DNA of 64,000 nucleotides from Phytohabitans maris (GTDB taxonomy: Bacteria; Actinomycetota; Actinomycetes; Mycobacteriales; Micromonosporaceae). A model generated the notes under the pieces. It saw nothing but the letters and a program-made list of their open reading frames with translations. It had not been told where the DNA came from and ran no database searches. Every line of letters begins with the position of its first letter. The stretch's first letter is position 1. The position numbers were made by a program, and so were the translations under genes. This document shows, piece by piece, positions 17,401-26,501 of this stretch. Location: positions 62,001-126,000 of the forward strand of contig NZ_JAVHUY010000023.1 in NCBI RefSeq assembly GCF_031085175.1, read 5' to 3'.

Positions 17401-18058
17401 ACCCCAAATGCTCCCAGATGGACAGTCACCAGCGACACACCCACTTCGGGCTTGCAGCCATCGCGGCCGATCGGAGCACGGCTGATCTCGCACTGGGCCT
17501 GCAACACATAATGTTTATGGTTCTCGATGCACCGTCGCCGCGGCCAACACACCGAACGTGCGGGGCCCATCCGCGACCGCCGCCAACAGGGACTCGGCAC
17601 AAGGGACGGTGGGTGATCCGCCGCGACGCGCGCGATGCCCGGACCGTGTTCTTCCAGGACCCGAAGACGCACGACTGGCACCCTCTGCGCTGGGTCGTCT
17701 CCGTCAGCAGTTGGGAATCAGTGCGGCGTACATGGCATATGGGGAGCTCCAGTGGGCCGAGGCCGGCGCCGAGACAGCCATCGTTGCCGCGGCGACCGCG
17801 AACGCTGAAGCGATCGAGGCGACCCTGGTGAGCTACCTGGCCCATGTCCGCCGCCGTCATGGGGGGCTCGTAGCGCCCGTGGGTGAGCCCTCCGGCCACG
17901 GTGCTTGGGCAGGGGCCGGGGGCGCCGGGTCCGCAATGGTCGGCCATGGCCGAGGTCGTCGGACACGGGCAGGCCGGATCTTGAGGCGCCTGGTCCCCTC
18001 CGGGAGCGCGAACGACGCACTGCCCGGTGCGGCGCGGCGCCACCCACTCGCGCCACTC
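17401..18058. other. Intergenic stretch holding a transposase remnant
   Basis: No intact gene. The only recognisable content is a ~100-bp tnsB-like remnant at 17598-17698. The open frame running into the TnsA-like gene from upstream (17558) has weaker codon bias before 18059. Confidence 0.5.
17598..17698 (+). pseudogene. Remnant of a TnsB-like transposase C-terminus
   Basis: 101 bp aligned without gaps to 20608-20708 in the tnsB-like gene, with about six mismatches. It encodes KGRWVIRRDARDARTVFFQD and then PKTHDWHPLRWV, part of the C-terminal barrel of the transposase. The similarity ends sharply on both sides. Because the copies differ at several sites, this is likely debris of a related element that lay next to the present one, not a fresh duplication. 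Confidence 0.75.
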
Positions 18059-18934
18059 ATGCGCTTCGATGAGGTTGTGGCGGTCGAGCAGGACCGGTGC
18101 ACTACTGGCCCGGTCGGCGTGGTTGACCGGCCGGTGCTGTGGTCGCACCGGTGCGGGTGGGACGAGCTGGCCGCGCCCGGCGTTGACCTGCATGACGTAC
18201 GCGGCGCGGTGGATGTCGGGCGGGGCTGGACCAGTCGTTGGACGGCGGTCTGGCGGTACGCCGGTGACGAGGTCGTCTGTCCGGTGCGGGCGCTGGACTC
18301 GATGCCGGTGGCAGGGTGTGAGCCGGTGCGGCGGTTCTCGTGGCGGCGGGGTCAGCGGCATCGGCCCGGGTTGCAGTTTCTGGTGAGCACCGGCCGGCAT
18401 CACGGGTTCGAGTCGTTGGCGGAGGCGCTGGTGTTGCTGGCGTTGGATTTCGCCGGTGATCTGGTTGATGTGCTCGCCCAGCCGCTGAGGTTGCGGTATT
18501 GGACGCCTGATGGTCCGCGGGAGCACGTGCCGGACGTCCTCGCCTACACCAGGACGGGTCGGTGGTTGATCGATGTGCGGCCCGCAGCACGGGTCGCCGC
18601 CGCCGATCGGGTGGCGTTCGCCGCCACGGCTGAGGTGGCGGTGCTGTTGGGCTGGCGTTACACGGTGGTGACCGGCTGGCAGCCGCATGTGATGTCCACG
18701 TTGGACGCCATGTCCGCGCAGCGGCGCCCGCTGACCGACCGGTTGGGGCTGGCCGAGGCCCTGTCGGCGGCGGTCGCGGACGGGCCGCGCCCGTTCGGCG
18801 AGCTGGCCGCATCGACGGTGGCGCCGGCGGTGGCCCGGGCCTGGCTGCTGCACCTGTTGTGGCACCGCCGCCTCGGCGTGCAGCTTGGCGCGCCGCTCGG
18901 CGACGCCACCTTGGTGTACACGGGCCCGCGATGA
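18059..18934 (+). CDS. TnsA-like transposon endonuclease
   Basis: About 291 aa from ATG at 18059 (MRFDEVVAVEQD); no clear ribosome binding site, so the start is tentative. The core FSWRRGQRHRPGLQFLVSTG, GFESLAEALVLLALDF and EHVPDVLAYTRTGRWLIDV matches the TnsA restriction-enzyme-like fold: catalytic Glu in FES, Asp in PDVL and the following beta strand LIDVRP, where the usual lysine of the E-x-K site appears to be replaced by Arg. The C-terminal part is a winged-helix-like region (PRPFGELAASTVAPAVARAW) seen in these proteins. It cuts the 5' ends of the transposon together with the TnsB-like protein. The stop overlaps the next start (ATGA). Confidence 0.85.
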   Translation: MRFDEVVAVEQDRCTTGPVGVVDRPVLWSHRCGWDELAAPGVDLHDVRGAVDVGRGWTSRWTAVWRYAGDEVVCPVRALDSMPVAGCEPVRRFSWRRGQRHRPGLQFLVSTGRHHGFESLAEALVLLALDFAGDLVDVLAQPLRLRYWTPDGPREHVPDVLAYTRTGRWLIDVRPAARVAAADRVAFAATAEVAVLLGWRYTVVTGWQPHVMSTLDAMSAQRRPLTDRLGLAEALSAAVADGPRPFGELAASTVAPAVARAWLLHLLWHRRLGVQLGAPLGDATLVYTGPR

Positions 18935-21213
18935 ACGTGACGCCTGCGCCGCTGGACCTGGCACCCGGTGCGGCGATCGTGCTCGACGGAACCCAGTGGG
19001 TGGTGGAGCGGGCCGACCCGCAGTACGGGCGGGTGGTGCTGGTGTCGGCTGGCGGTGATCGGATGCCGGTGACGTTCCGGTTCCTGGCCAACCACCCGGG
19101 CTGCCGGCCCTCGACCCGCACGCCCGAGGTGCCGGCCTCCGGGCGTGGCCGGCAGAGCGCGGTGGCCGGTGATCTGACGGCGCGGCAGCGGGAGTTGCTG
19201 GCGTTGCGGGTGGCGCACCTGCTGGAGGTCGAGACCGGCTACCGCGGCGGGGATCCGCTGCACCCCGGGTCGGGCGAGCCGAGGCCGGGCTACGACCCGG
19301 CGACCACGACGCTGTCGCAGCGGCGGCAGGCCAAGGCCGCCGAGTTGGCCGGCCTGGACCGCGCTCAGGCCCGGCTGCTCGGGCTGGAGCGGGTCGGGGT
19401 GCGCACGCTGATCCGGTGGGAGGTCGGCCGTCGCCGGTTCGGGCCGGTCGGCTGCGCCGATCAGCGGTGGCTGCGCCCGCGGGCGGGGCACCCGAGCGTC
19501 GGTGAGCCGGTCCGGGAGGCGATCCACGCCGTGCACCAGGAAACGATGCACCGTTCCCGGGTCAGCATGCGTACCCGCGAACGGATGATCCACCAGTACG
19601 TCCGCGAGCAGTTCGGCCCGGAGGCGGAGGCGGCGATCCCGAGCTACGGCACGCTGCGGCTGGTCTGGAGGGAGTGGTTCGGGCCCGGCGGAGCCCGCCA
19701 GCACTACGCCCGCACCGCAGACCTTCCGACAAGTGGCGGGCACGTGGTGGTGCACCGGCCGGGCCAGGTCGTCGCCCTGGACACGACGATCCTGCCGGTC
19801 AAGGTTCGAGAGACCGTGTTCGGCGAGCCGGTGTCGACACATTTGACTCTTGCGTTGGATGTGTACACGCATTCGCTGGTCGCGTTCCGGTTGACGCTGG
19901 TGTCGGACAGCGCGGTCGATGTGGCGATGCTGTTGCGGGATGTGACGATGCCGCTGCCGATGCGGCCAGATTGGGGCGAGGACATGGCCTGGCCCTACCC
20001 GGGCCTGCCGGCCGCGGTGGTGGCCGAGTTCGCCGGCTACGAGGTGGCCGGGTTGCCGTTTTTCGCGCCGGAGACGGTCACCACGGATCACGGCGGCCCG
20101 TATCGCAACCATCATCTGGTCGAGGTGCAGCGGGTGCTGGGCGCCAACATTCTGCCCAGTCGCGTGCTGCGTCCCACGGACAAGCAGGCGGTCGAGCGCG
20201 TATTTGGCGCCATACGGTCGCTGCTGTTCGAGCACCTGCTCGGCTACACCGGCGTCGATGTCGCCGACCGCGGCGTCGACCCGGAGGCCGACGCCGTGTT
20301 GACCATCGACGCGATGGAACACCTGGTCGCCACCTGGACCGTGAAGATCTGGCAGAACAGGCGACTCGGCGAACACGCCCCGTGCTGGGATCCGGTCGGC
20401 GACCACAGCCCGAACACCCTGTTCGCCGCGGCGATGGCCCAGGGCGGCTTCGCCCTGCAGATCCCCAGCCCGGAGTTGTATTACCAGCTGCTGCCGGCGC
20501 ACCACCTGGCCATCCACGGCCGGCGCGGGGTGAAGGTACGCGGACTGTGGTACGACGGGCCAGCACTCGACGACTACCGCGACGGGCCGTCCACACGCGG
20601 CGGCCGACACAAGGGACGGTGGGTTATCCGGCGCGACCCGCGCGATGCCCGGATCGTGTTCTTCCAGGACCCGAAGACGCACGACTGGCACCCGCTGCGC
20701 TGGGTCGGGCTACCGCCAGAGGGCGAGGTGCCCGCGTTCTCCGATGCCCGGGTCCGCGACCTGCTGGCCGCAGCCCGGCGGGCCGGGCTGCGGCCCCGCA
20801 CGGACACCGAGCTGCTGCCGCTGCTGCTGGACCTGATCGGCGGGCACATCCCGGTCGAGGCGTGGCCCACCCGGATGGGCAAGACCGAACGCACCGCCCA
20901 CGCCCGCGACACCTTGCAAGGGCAGGCCGCCGCAGCGGATCGCCCGATCAGCCAGTCGTCGTCGCGGACGCAACCAGCCCGCCCGGACGCCGCGGCCTCG
21001 CCATGGCCGCCCGAACAGGGCGGCTGGCGCGAGCCGGCCCGGCAGACACAGCGGGCCGTTGACGGCGAGCGCCGCCACCGCCGCCACCAAGCCCTCGCCG
21101 ACACCCGGCTCGCCGTGCCGGCCCGGTTGGGCGACGGCTTCCGACGCCGCAACCTGTTCCTGCTGCCCACCGACGACAGCGACGGCGACGCGTCCGGGTC
21201 GGAGGCGTCGTGA
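18931..21213 (+). CDS. TnsB/TniA-like DDE transposase
   Basis: 760 aa. An N-terminal helical DNA-binding region (with LSQRRQAKAAELAGLDRAQA and an HTH near RLLGLERVGVRTLIRWEVG) precedes an integrase core. The catalytic triad is visible: Asp in VVALDTTILPVK (about 282), Asp in TTDHGGPYRNHH (about 385) and Glu in DKQAVERVFGAIR (about 422). The C-terminal barrel has KGRWVIRRDPRDARIVFFQD. This is the protein that joins the 3' ends to the target. It starts at the ATGA overlap with the TnsA-like gene and its own end overlaps the tnsC-like gene. Intact by reading frame. Confidence 0.9.
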   Translation: MNVTPAPLDLAPGAAIVLDGTQWVVERADPQYGRVVLVSAGGDRMPVTFRFLANHPGCRPSTRTPEVPASGRGRQSAVAGDLTARQRELLALRVAHLLEVETGYRGGDPLHPGSGEPRPGYDPATTTLSQRRQAKAAELAGLDRAQARLLGLERVGVRTLIRWEVGRRRFGPVGCADQRWLRPRAGHPSVGEPVREAIHAVHQETMHRSRVSMRTRERMIHQYVREQFGPEAEAAIPSYGTLRLVWREWFGPGGARQHYARTADLPTSGGHVVVHRPGQVVALDTTILPVKVRETVFGEPVSTHLTLALDVYTHSLVAFRLTLVSDSAVDVAMLLRDVTMPLPMRPDWGEDMAWPYPGLPAAVVAEFAGYEVAGLPFFAPETVTTDHGGPYRNHHLVEVQRVLGANILPSRVLRPTDKQAVERVFGAIRSLLFEHLLGYTGVDVADRGVDPEADAVLTIDAMEHLVATWTVKIWQNRRLGEHAPCWDPVGDHSPNTLFAAAMAQGGFALQIPSPELYYQLLPAHHLAIHGRRGVKVRGLWYDGPALDDYRDGPSTRGGRHKGRWVIRRDPRDARIVFFQDPKTHDWHPLRWVGLPPEGEVPAFSDARVRDLLAAARRAGLRPRTDTELLPLLLDLIGGHIPVEAWPTRMGKTERTAHARDTLQGQAAAADRPISQSSSRTQPARPDAAASPWPPEQGGWREPARQTQRAVDGERRHRRHQALADTRLAVPARLGDGFRRRNLFLLPTDDSDGDASGSEAS

Positions 21214-21910
21214 CCACCGAACCGCGCCAACCACCAGCGGACGGCACGCTATCGTTCGTGTTGCCCGGACCGGTCGCTGACCGGCAGACCGTGCAAGGGT
21301 GGCGGCGATGGCGGCTGACCCGCCACGCGTTCGTCCCCGCACCCGCGTTGAGCATCGCGCAGTACCGGACGTTGAGCCCACGCAAGCGGCATCTGCACGA
21401 CCTGCACCGCGCCGCCACCCACGCGAACCTGCCGTTGCAGGACACCCCGATGAGCCTGGCGGTCACCCGCATCATGCGGTCCCGGCTGCAGACCAACGCG
21501 CTCAAGCACAAGCCGACCACCCGCGCCGGGCTGATGATCACCGGCGGCGGGTATCAGGGCAAGACCGAGACCGCGTGCGAGATCGCCGCCGGCTTCGAGG
21601 ACGCCTGGCTGGACCTGCACCACCAGCTCAACCCGAACGCGATTCCGGGAACCCGGGACCTGCACGCCACGGTCGCCTACGTACAAACCCCGGTGACCGC
21701 CAAGCCGAAGAGCACCTGCGAGGCGATCCTGGACTTCTTCGGCGCCGACCACCACAAAATGACCCTCCCGCAGCTGACCCGCGCGGTGCGCACATCGTTG
21801 CATGACCACGGCGTACGGGCACTGCTGCTAGACGACATCACCCGGCTGAAGATGCACCGCGCCGACGACCAGGACAGCCTGGACCTGCTGCGCGCGTTCA
21901 TGAGCATGAA
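21210..21910 (+). pseudogene. TnsC/TniB-like AAA ATPase, 3' truncated
   Basis: The N-terminal ~234 residues match transposition ATPases of the TniB type: PMSLAVTRIMRSRLQTNALK, Walker A GGGYQGKTE (about 111-119), and Walker B ALLLDDITRLKMHRADDQ. Similarity ends at LLRAFMSMN; the next residues (SSQTKATRATAAG) read through the antisense strand of the neighbouring membrane gene, and the frame runs on to 22112 without meaning. Sensor and C-terminal ATPase elements are therefore missing. The breakpoint is at 21910/21911. Confidence 0.85.
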
Positions 21911-22423
21911 CTCCAGCCAGACGAAGGCGACCAGGGCGACGGCGGCAGGCCAGTACCCGCACCGTGGCGGCAGAGTCATCAGCCCCTGCTCCGGTGCCTG
22001 GCCCACCAGACGGGACAGACCCATGTGCAGGGTGCGGAGCGGACTGATTCGCTTCCACACCGGACCGATCAGTGCCGACAGTAGGGGGACGCAGACCCAG
22101 ATCCAGACGTAGAGCACGCCGGGCGCGGGGTTGTCCCGGCCGAGCGCGGGCCCGAACAGCAACACCGCGATCACCCAGCCGGCAAGCACCACACCGAACA
22201 TGCGTGACGCGACGCCAACCGCGCGGGCGTCGAGTATTTGGGTCAGGAACCGGGGCAGCGGCCTACCAGCCGTAGCGCCGTGGAACCGCGACCGTGGCCA
22301 GGCGCGGGTGAGGATCACGAAGGTCGCTGCCAGCGCGACGACCGCACCGCCCACGGCGTAGTCGAACGGGATCGGCAGATCCTGCCGGCCGCCGATGCCG
22401 TGCGCCAGGATCGGGCCGCTCAC
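21911..22423 (-). pseudogene. Multi-pass membrane protein, 3' truncated
   Basis: Reverse-strand frame from ATG at 22423. Four or five membrane segments are visible: residues 25-40, 75-95, 105-122 and 145-165, with the C-terminus of the true protein ending at WPAAVALVAFVWLEF. Beyond that the frame enters the antisense of the tnsC-like gene. The start overlaps the stop of the cupredoxin lipoprotein gene by 4 bp, so the two were one operon and the deletion has destroyed the membrane partner. The role of the pair in actinomycetes is not known to me. Confidence 0.75.
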
Positions 22424-22890
22424 CGTACGAGTAGCTGGGTCAGCAGCATGCCGGTCTCATGGGTCTCCACCTCGAACAGGCCTGTCTGGTCGGCGACGAA
22501 CTCAATGGTTGCATCGTGGCCCGGCCCGACCGCAGCCTCCCGGTCGTAGCCGTGCACGTGTACCTCGTCGGCGACATCGCTGTGGACGACCAGGCGAACC
22601 CTTTCTCCCTTGCGGACAGTGACCCGCCCAGGTGCCGGGTCGACTTCGCCACCCCTGACGGTGACCTCGACAAGGCGGGCGTCGGTGGCAGGCGAGGAGC
22701 CCGATAGTGATGGCCCAGCCGACGCGCCCTCCACCGACGACGCACCGGCAGACGGTGACCCGGCTCCCGACCGGGTCGAGCGTGGCTGCGACACGTCCCG
22801 GCCGCGCTCGCACCCGGTGGCGGTCAACAACATGGTTGCGACGGCTACCGCCAGCAGCGGCCGGCAGGACTTGCGGAGCAGGGGGCTCAT
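22420..22890 (-). CDS. Cupredoxin-fold lipoprotein
   Basis: 156 aa. Signal peptide with lipobox LTATGC (Cys about 27), a Ser/Gly/Ala linker, and a C-terminal cupredoxin-like domain (about 70-156) with EVTVRGGEVDPAPGRVTVRK, DEVHVHGYD and FEVETHETGML. The order of His, His and Met fits a cupredoxin, but the cysteine of the type 1 copper site is absent (Glu in its place), as in the EfeO-type cupredoxin_1 domains, so copper binding is uncertain. It would sit on the outer membrane face next to the membrane protein encoded immediately downstream. That partner is truncated here. Confidence 0.8.
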   Translation of the reverse strand: MSPLLRKSCRPLLAVAVATMLLTATGCERGRDVSQPRSTRSGAGSPSAGASSVEGASAGPSLSGSSPATDARLVEVTVRGGEVDPAPGRVTVRKGERVRLVVHSDVADEVHVHGYDREAAVGPGHDATIEFVADQTGLFEVETHETGMLLTQLLVR

Positions 22891-22986
22891 GGTCCATTAG
22901 TCGCCGCCCGCCCCTGCCTGGTTCCGGCTATCTATGCGGCCACCAGCCGCGTGCCCGAGAGGCCGATGAGGACCTAGGCAGTCCGG

Positions 22987-23439
22987 TTATCGTCCCCGCG
23001 ACGGTCGGGTCCGCGGCGACGGGCTCGGCGGTCGGGGCGTGAGGTCCGGTAGCCGCCGGCTGGGACGGCGCCGGCGTGCTGGGCGCACGGGGGTGCACCA
23101 CTGGGCTGTACGTCCGCTCATGGTGGCGGGAGTCGGTCCGGGGCCTGTCTGTAGCTGCAGTAGTGCGCGGATCAGCGGCGAGGTGCCGCAGACCGCCAGG
23201 GCGACGCCTGCCACCGCGCATGCACGGTTGGCCGCGGCAAGGCAGCCGACGCCGGCCTGATCCACATGCACAACGCCGGTGAAATCCACCACGATGCAAC
23301 GGGGGCGCGGCAGGCTTCCAGCCTCAGCGGTGATCGCCGCCTGCAGGTCGGCGGCTGTCCGGTGGTCAAGCGTTCCGCGCAGGTCGAGGATGACCGACTC
23401 GCTGTCATGCCAATAGACGTGGGCGATCGATAGCGTCAC
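22987..23439 (-). CDS. STAS-domain protein lacking the phospho-serine
   Basis: 150 aa from GTG at 23439 (VTLSIAHVYWHDSESVILDL). The STAS fold covers residues 1-95: SVILDLRGTLDHRTAADLQA, then CIVVDFTGVVHVDQAGVGCL and ACAVAGVALAVCG. In anti-sigma-factor antagonists the loop after VVDF has D-S-[ST]-G, where the serine is phosphorylated; here it is D-Q-A-G, so control by a serine kinase is unlikely. The C-terminal ~50 residues are Pro/Arg-rich. One of five STAS proteins between 23 and 33.7 kb. Partner unknown. Confidence 0.75.
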   Translation of the reverse strand: MTLSIAHVYWHDSESVILDLRGTLDHRTAADLQAAITAEAGSLPRPRCIVVDFTGVVHVDQAGVGCLAAANRACAVAGVALAVCGTSPLIRALLQLQTGPGPTPATMSGRTAQWCTPVRPARRRRPSRRLPDLTPRPPSPSPRTRPSRGR

Positions 23440-23721
23440 GACAGGCCCTGACCAGCGGTGTGGTGCGACGCCTGTGCGTCTCGTCGCTGCGTGCGTGGCA
23501 TGGTCAGTCTCCTTCCGGACCGCCGACCAGCTTTCCCAGCACACCCACGGCCGCGCATGCGGCGACAGCCGCCGCAACGCTCATCGGCGACGTCTGGGGT
23601 GGCTGCGTCGGTCCATGGGCTCGTCGCGGGGCCGGCACCCGGCGGGCACATGGCCGGCAGCGTGCGGGTCGCCAGTCGCGGCACGGCCCGCCCAACCCGC
23701 CTGTCGCCGTGTCCCGTCCAT

Positions 23722-24312
23722 CTACGGGCCAGCGAGCAGGCTCGCGTAGTCGGCAGCCGTGGCCGGCGCATCAGCCAGCGACCCGTCGGCACGCGGCACA
23801 CCGACGACCTGGCCGTCCCGGGTGAACGAGACTGCCGTGATGGCGTCCTTGGCGGTGAGCGTGCAGACGATCTGGGCGAAGGCGAGGATCTGGTCGGTGC
23901 GGCCGCTCTCGTCCAACCCGGCCGTGAGCTCGACGGTGGCTCGCCCGTCATCCAGCTGGACGCCGACGACGATGTCGTTGCCGAGCAGGGCGCTGGTCAG
24001 GCCGTCGCGTTGCTCCGCGTCGGTGGGTCCGGCGAGCAGGTCGTCGACGAGCTCGTCCACGCTGGGCTGGGCGTCGAGGTTGCGGGTGACGGCGACCAGT
24101 TCGCCGTCCTGTACGAAGTAGAGGCGTTCCTGGATGGGGCCGGCGCCGGGTCCGGGGTCTGGCGGTGTCTGGGTCGCCCAGGCGTGCGAGATGCCGTTGG
24201 GTGGGTTCGCTTCGCGGGGGATGTTTTCGGCTTGGACGCCGCAGCCGGTGGCGGCGGCTACGAGCAGCAGAGTCAGCGCGGCAACGCCCCGGCGACGGCG
24301 GGGCGTGGTCAC
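23722..24312 (-). CDS. GerMN-like lipoprotein of a two-component operon
   Basis: 196 aa from GTG at 24312; GTGA overlaps the kinase stop. Lipobox VAAATGC (Cys about 24), then a single domain with RLYFVQDGELVAVTRNLDA, PSVDELVDDLLAGPTDAEQ and ATVELTAGLDESGRTDQILA, which reads as a GerMN domain like that of LpqB. In mycobacteria LpqB binds the sensor MtrB from outside; by layout this protein is likely to modulate the adjacent kinase (inference). Last gene of the response regulator, kinase, lipoprotein operon. Confidence 0.8.
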   Translation of the reverse strand: MTTPRRRRGVAALTLLLVAAATGCGVQAENIPREANPPNGISHAWATQTPPDPGPGAGPIQERLYFVQDGELVAVTRNLDAQPSVDELVDDLLAGPTDAEQRDGLTSALLGNDIVVGVQLDDGRATVELTAGLDESGRTDQILAFAQIVCTLTAKDAITAVSFTRDGQVVGVPRADGSLADAPATAADYASLLAGP

Positions 24313-25664
24313 GGGTTCGCCCTGGGCAGTTCGACCCGGAAGCGGGCGCCGCCGCCGGGCCGGTCGGTCACGCTCACACGACCGCCGTGTGCGCTGGCGT
24401 GCCGGGCCACGAGTGCCAGGCCGAGGCCGGTGCCGTCGCTGTCGCCGCGGGCGCTGGCGGCGCGGCCGCGCACGAACCTGTCGAAGATGGCCTCGCGGTC
24501 TTCCGGTCGCACGCCGGGCCCCTCGTCGTCCACCTCCAGCACGAACGCGTCGGGCATCTGGCTGAGGGACACGGCGGTCGCGCCGCCGCCGTGCCGGTCG
24601 GCGTTGTCCAGCAGGTTGCCCAGGATCTGGATGAAGCGGCGACGGTCGACCGACCACCTCGCGGTGCTCCCCTCGGCCACCCGCACCACCTGTTCGGGCA
24701 GGCCGCGTGCGCGGCATTCCTCGCGGGCCATGGCGGCGACGTCAACCGGTGTGCGCTGGATCGGTTGATCGTCGCGGGCCAGCTCCAGCAGGTCGGCGAC
24801 CAGCCGCTGGAACCGGTCCACCTCCTCGGACAGCAGGGTGACGGCGGTGGCGGCCCGGCCGCCCAGTTGGGGTCGGTGCCGGTCCAGCACGCTGGTCGCC
24901 GCGGACAGCGTCTGCAGGGGTGAGCGCAGCTCGTGGCTGACGTCGGCGGCGAACCGGCGGTCCCGTTCCAGCCGGGCCGAAAGCTGGTCCACCATTTCGT
25001 TGAACGAGGTCGTCAAGCGTTCCAGGTCGGGTTCGGTGGCCGGGTCGAGGCGTGCGTTGAGGTCTCCGGCGGTGATCTCGCGGGCGGCGGCGGTGACCGT
25101 GTCGAGGGGGCGTAGCACGCGGCGGGTCAGGTACCAGCCGAAGCCCGCGCCGGCCGCGGTCGTGCCCGCGGCGACCAGGGTGAGCACGAGGGCGAGGGTG
25201 CGTAGGGTCTGGTCGAGCTCGCGCATCGAGTCGATGACGTAGAAGCCGCTGTTGGACGGGAGCGGCACGCCGACGACGACGGCCGGGCCGCTGTCGGTGT
25301 GGACGCGCTGTTTGCTGAGCTTGCCCTGCTCGACCATGCCTTGCAGGGCGGGTGGGATGGCGTCGGTCAGGCCGGCGTCGGCGGCGCGGGCGTACCAACG
25401 TCCGTCGCGGTGCAGCAGAGCACGGCGGGTGTTTCCGGTGTTGAGGGTGCTGAGCACCGCGGAGACGTCGGGCCGCTCGGTGGCCAGCCCGGCGTGCACC
25501 ACGCCCGCGTCCAGGTACGCCGAACGTAGGGCGCTGCGTTCTCGGCCGGCCATCAGCGCCCGCTCGGTGAGCTCGTACGACAGCGCCGCCATCGACGCGG
25601 ACAGCGCGAACGCGCCCGCCGCGAACGCGGCGGCGACCCGGGTGCGCAGGCCAGGACGTCTCAT
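24309..25664 (-). CDS. Membrane sensor histidine kinase, HisKA type
   Basis: 451 aa. First transmembrane segment at residues 7-30 (VAAAFAAGAFALSASMAAL), an extracytoplasmic sensor domain to about 160, a second membrane segment (ALVLTLVAAGTTAAGAGFGWYL), a HAMP domain (LRPLDTVTAAAREITAGDLN), the HisKA helix with FAADVSHELRSPL (phosphorylated His), and a HATPase domain with NLLDNADRHG, EVDDEGPGV, FDRFVRG and GTGLGLALV. MtrB/CseC-like architecture. The start ATG at 25664 overlaps the end of the response regulator gene by 4 bp. It probably senses envelope state with the downstream lipoprotein. Confidence 0.95.
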   Translation of the reverse strand: MRRPGLRTRVAAAFAAGAFALSASMAALSYELTERALMAGRERSALRSAYLDAGVVHAGLATERPDVSAVLSTLNTGNTRRALLHRDGRWYARAADAGLTDAIPPALQGMVEQGKLSKQRVHTDSGPAVVVGVPLPSNSGFYVIDSMRELDQTLRTLALVLTLVAAGTTAAGAGFGWYLTRRVLRPLDTVTAAAREITAGDLNARLDPATEPDLERLTTSFNEMVDQLSARLERDRRFAADVSHELRSPLQTLSAATSVLDRHRPQLGGRAATAVTLLSEEVDRFQRLVADLLELARDDQPIQRTPVDVAAMAREECRARGLPEQVVRVAEGSTARWSVDRRRFIQILGNLLDNADRHGGGATAVSLSQMPDAFVLEVDDEGPGVRPEDREAIFDRFVRGRAASARGDSDGTGLGLALVARHASAHGGRVSVTDRPGGGARFRVELPRANP

Positions 25665-26341
25665 CGCTGCAGCTTGTAGCCCATGCCGCGGACGGTGACC
25701 AGGTGCCGGGGCGCGGTCGGGTCGTCCTCGATCTTCTGCCGCAGGCGTCCGATGTGGACGTCGACGAGTCGTTCGTCGCCGTAGGCGTACTCCCAGACCC
25801 GTTCCAGCAGCTGCGCCCGGGACAGCACCCGCCCGGGGTGTTCGGCCAGTTCGCACAGCAGCCGGAACTCGGTGCGGGTGACCGCCACCGGCTTGCCGCG
25901 CAGCGCGACCTCGCCGGCTTCGGGCCGGATCTCGAGGTCGTCGAAGACCAGCGCGGGTACGGCGGCGGCCGCAGTGGCGGTCCGGGCGCGGCGCCGCAAC
26001 GCGCGCAGCCGCGCGGACAGCTCCTTCACGGCGATCGGCTTGACTACGTAGTCGTCCGCGCCGGCTTCGAGGGCGGCGACGATGTCGTGGGTGTCGTCGC
26101 GGGCGCTGACGACCACGATCGGCACGTCGTCGCGGGCCCGCAGCTGGCGGATGCACTCGTAGCCGTCGATGCCGGGCAGCATCAGGTCGACCAGGACCGT
26201 GTCGGCCGGCGCGCGCTTCTGCTCCCGCAGGCCCTCCTCGGCGGTGGCAGCTCCCCTTACCGTGTAGCCCTCGTCTTCGAGGCCGAGCGTCAACGACAGC
26301 CGGATCCGGTCGTCGTCCTCGATCAGCAACACCTGCTCCAT
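25661..26341 (-). CDS. OmpR/PhoB-type response regulator
   Basis: 226 aa from ATG at 26341 (MEQVLLIEDDDRIR); an ATG seven codons earlier is possible. Receiver with IEDDD, phospho-acceptor Asp in VLVDLMLPGIDGYE, VVVSARDD and the Lys in DYVVKPIAV. The winged helix at the C-terminus has VTRTEFRLLCELAEHPGRVL, LLERVWEYAYGDERLVDVHI and VRGMGYKLQ. First gene of a three-gene operon with a kinase and GerMN lipoprotein, a layout like mtrA-mtrB-lpqB or cseB-cseC. Confidence 0.95.
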   Translation of the reverse strand: MEQVLLIEDDDRIRLSLTLGLEDEGYTVRGAATAEEGLREQKRAPADTVLVDLMLPGIDGYECIRQLRARDDVPIVVVSARDDTHDIVAALEAGADDYVVKPIAVKELSARLRALRRRARTATAAAAVPALVFDDLEIRPEAGEVALRGKPVAVTRTEFRLLCELAEHPGRVLSRAQLLERVWEYAYGDERLVDVHIGRLRQKIEDDPTAPRHLVTVRGMGYKLQR

Positions 26342-26501
26342 CGCTAAATCATGCCCAGCCACACCGCCGATTAGGCAGCCCGGGCGGGCACCCGGAGCGG
26401 TTTGTCATGGGACTGTCACGAGACCGCGGACGGACCGCCATACCACGTCAAGAGGCTGGACAGGCCCCAGATCACCACGACCGGCACGCGGAGGTTCGCA
26501 C

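Larger units (their letters stand above)
18059..21910 (+). mobile_element. Degraded heteromeric (Tn7/Tn5053-like) transposon
   Basis: Three genes in tnsA-tnsB-tnsC order with 4-bp overlaps. The tnsC-like gene is cut at about 21910 and its end is joined to a reverse-strand membrane gene that has lost its own 3' end. No terminal inverted repeats could be defined on either side, and no target-site protein (TniQ/TnsD) is present. The element therefore cannot be autonomous as it stands; its right end was removed by the deletion. Confidence 0.8.

Noticed and set aside
18658-20691. 677-residue reverse-strand open frame across the TnsA/TnsB-like genes
   Set aside because: Shadow frame; the forward genes have clear catalytic motifs and overlapping starts.
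23436-23951. 171-residue reverse frame between the STAS gene and lipoprotein gene
   Set aside because: Overlaps the 3' end of the lipoprotein gene in another frame and shows no coding signature.
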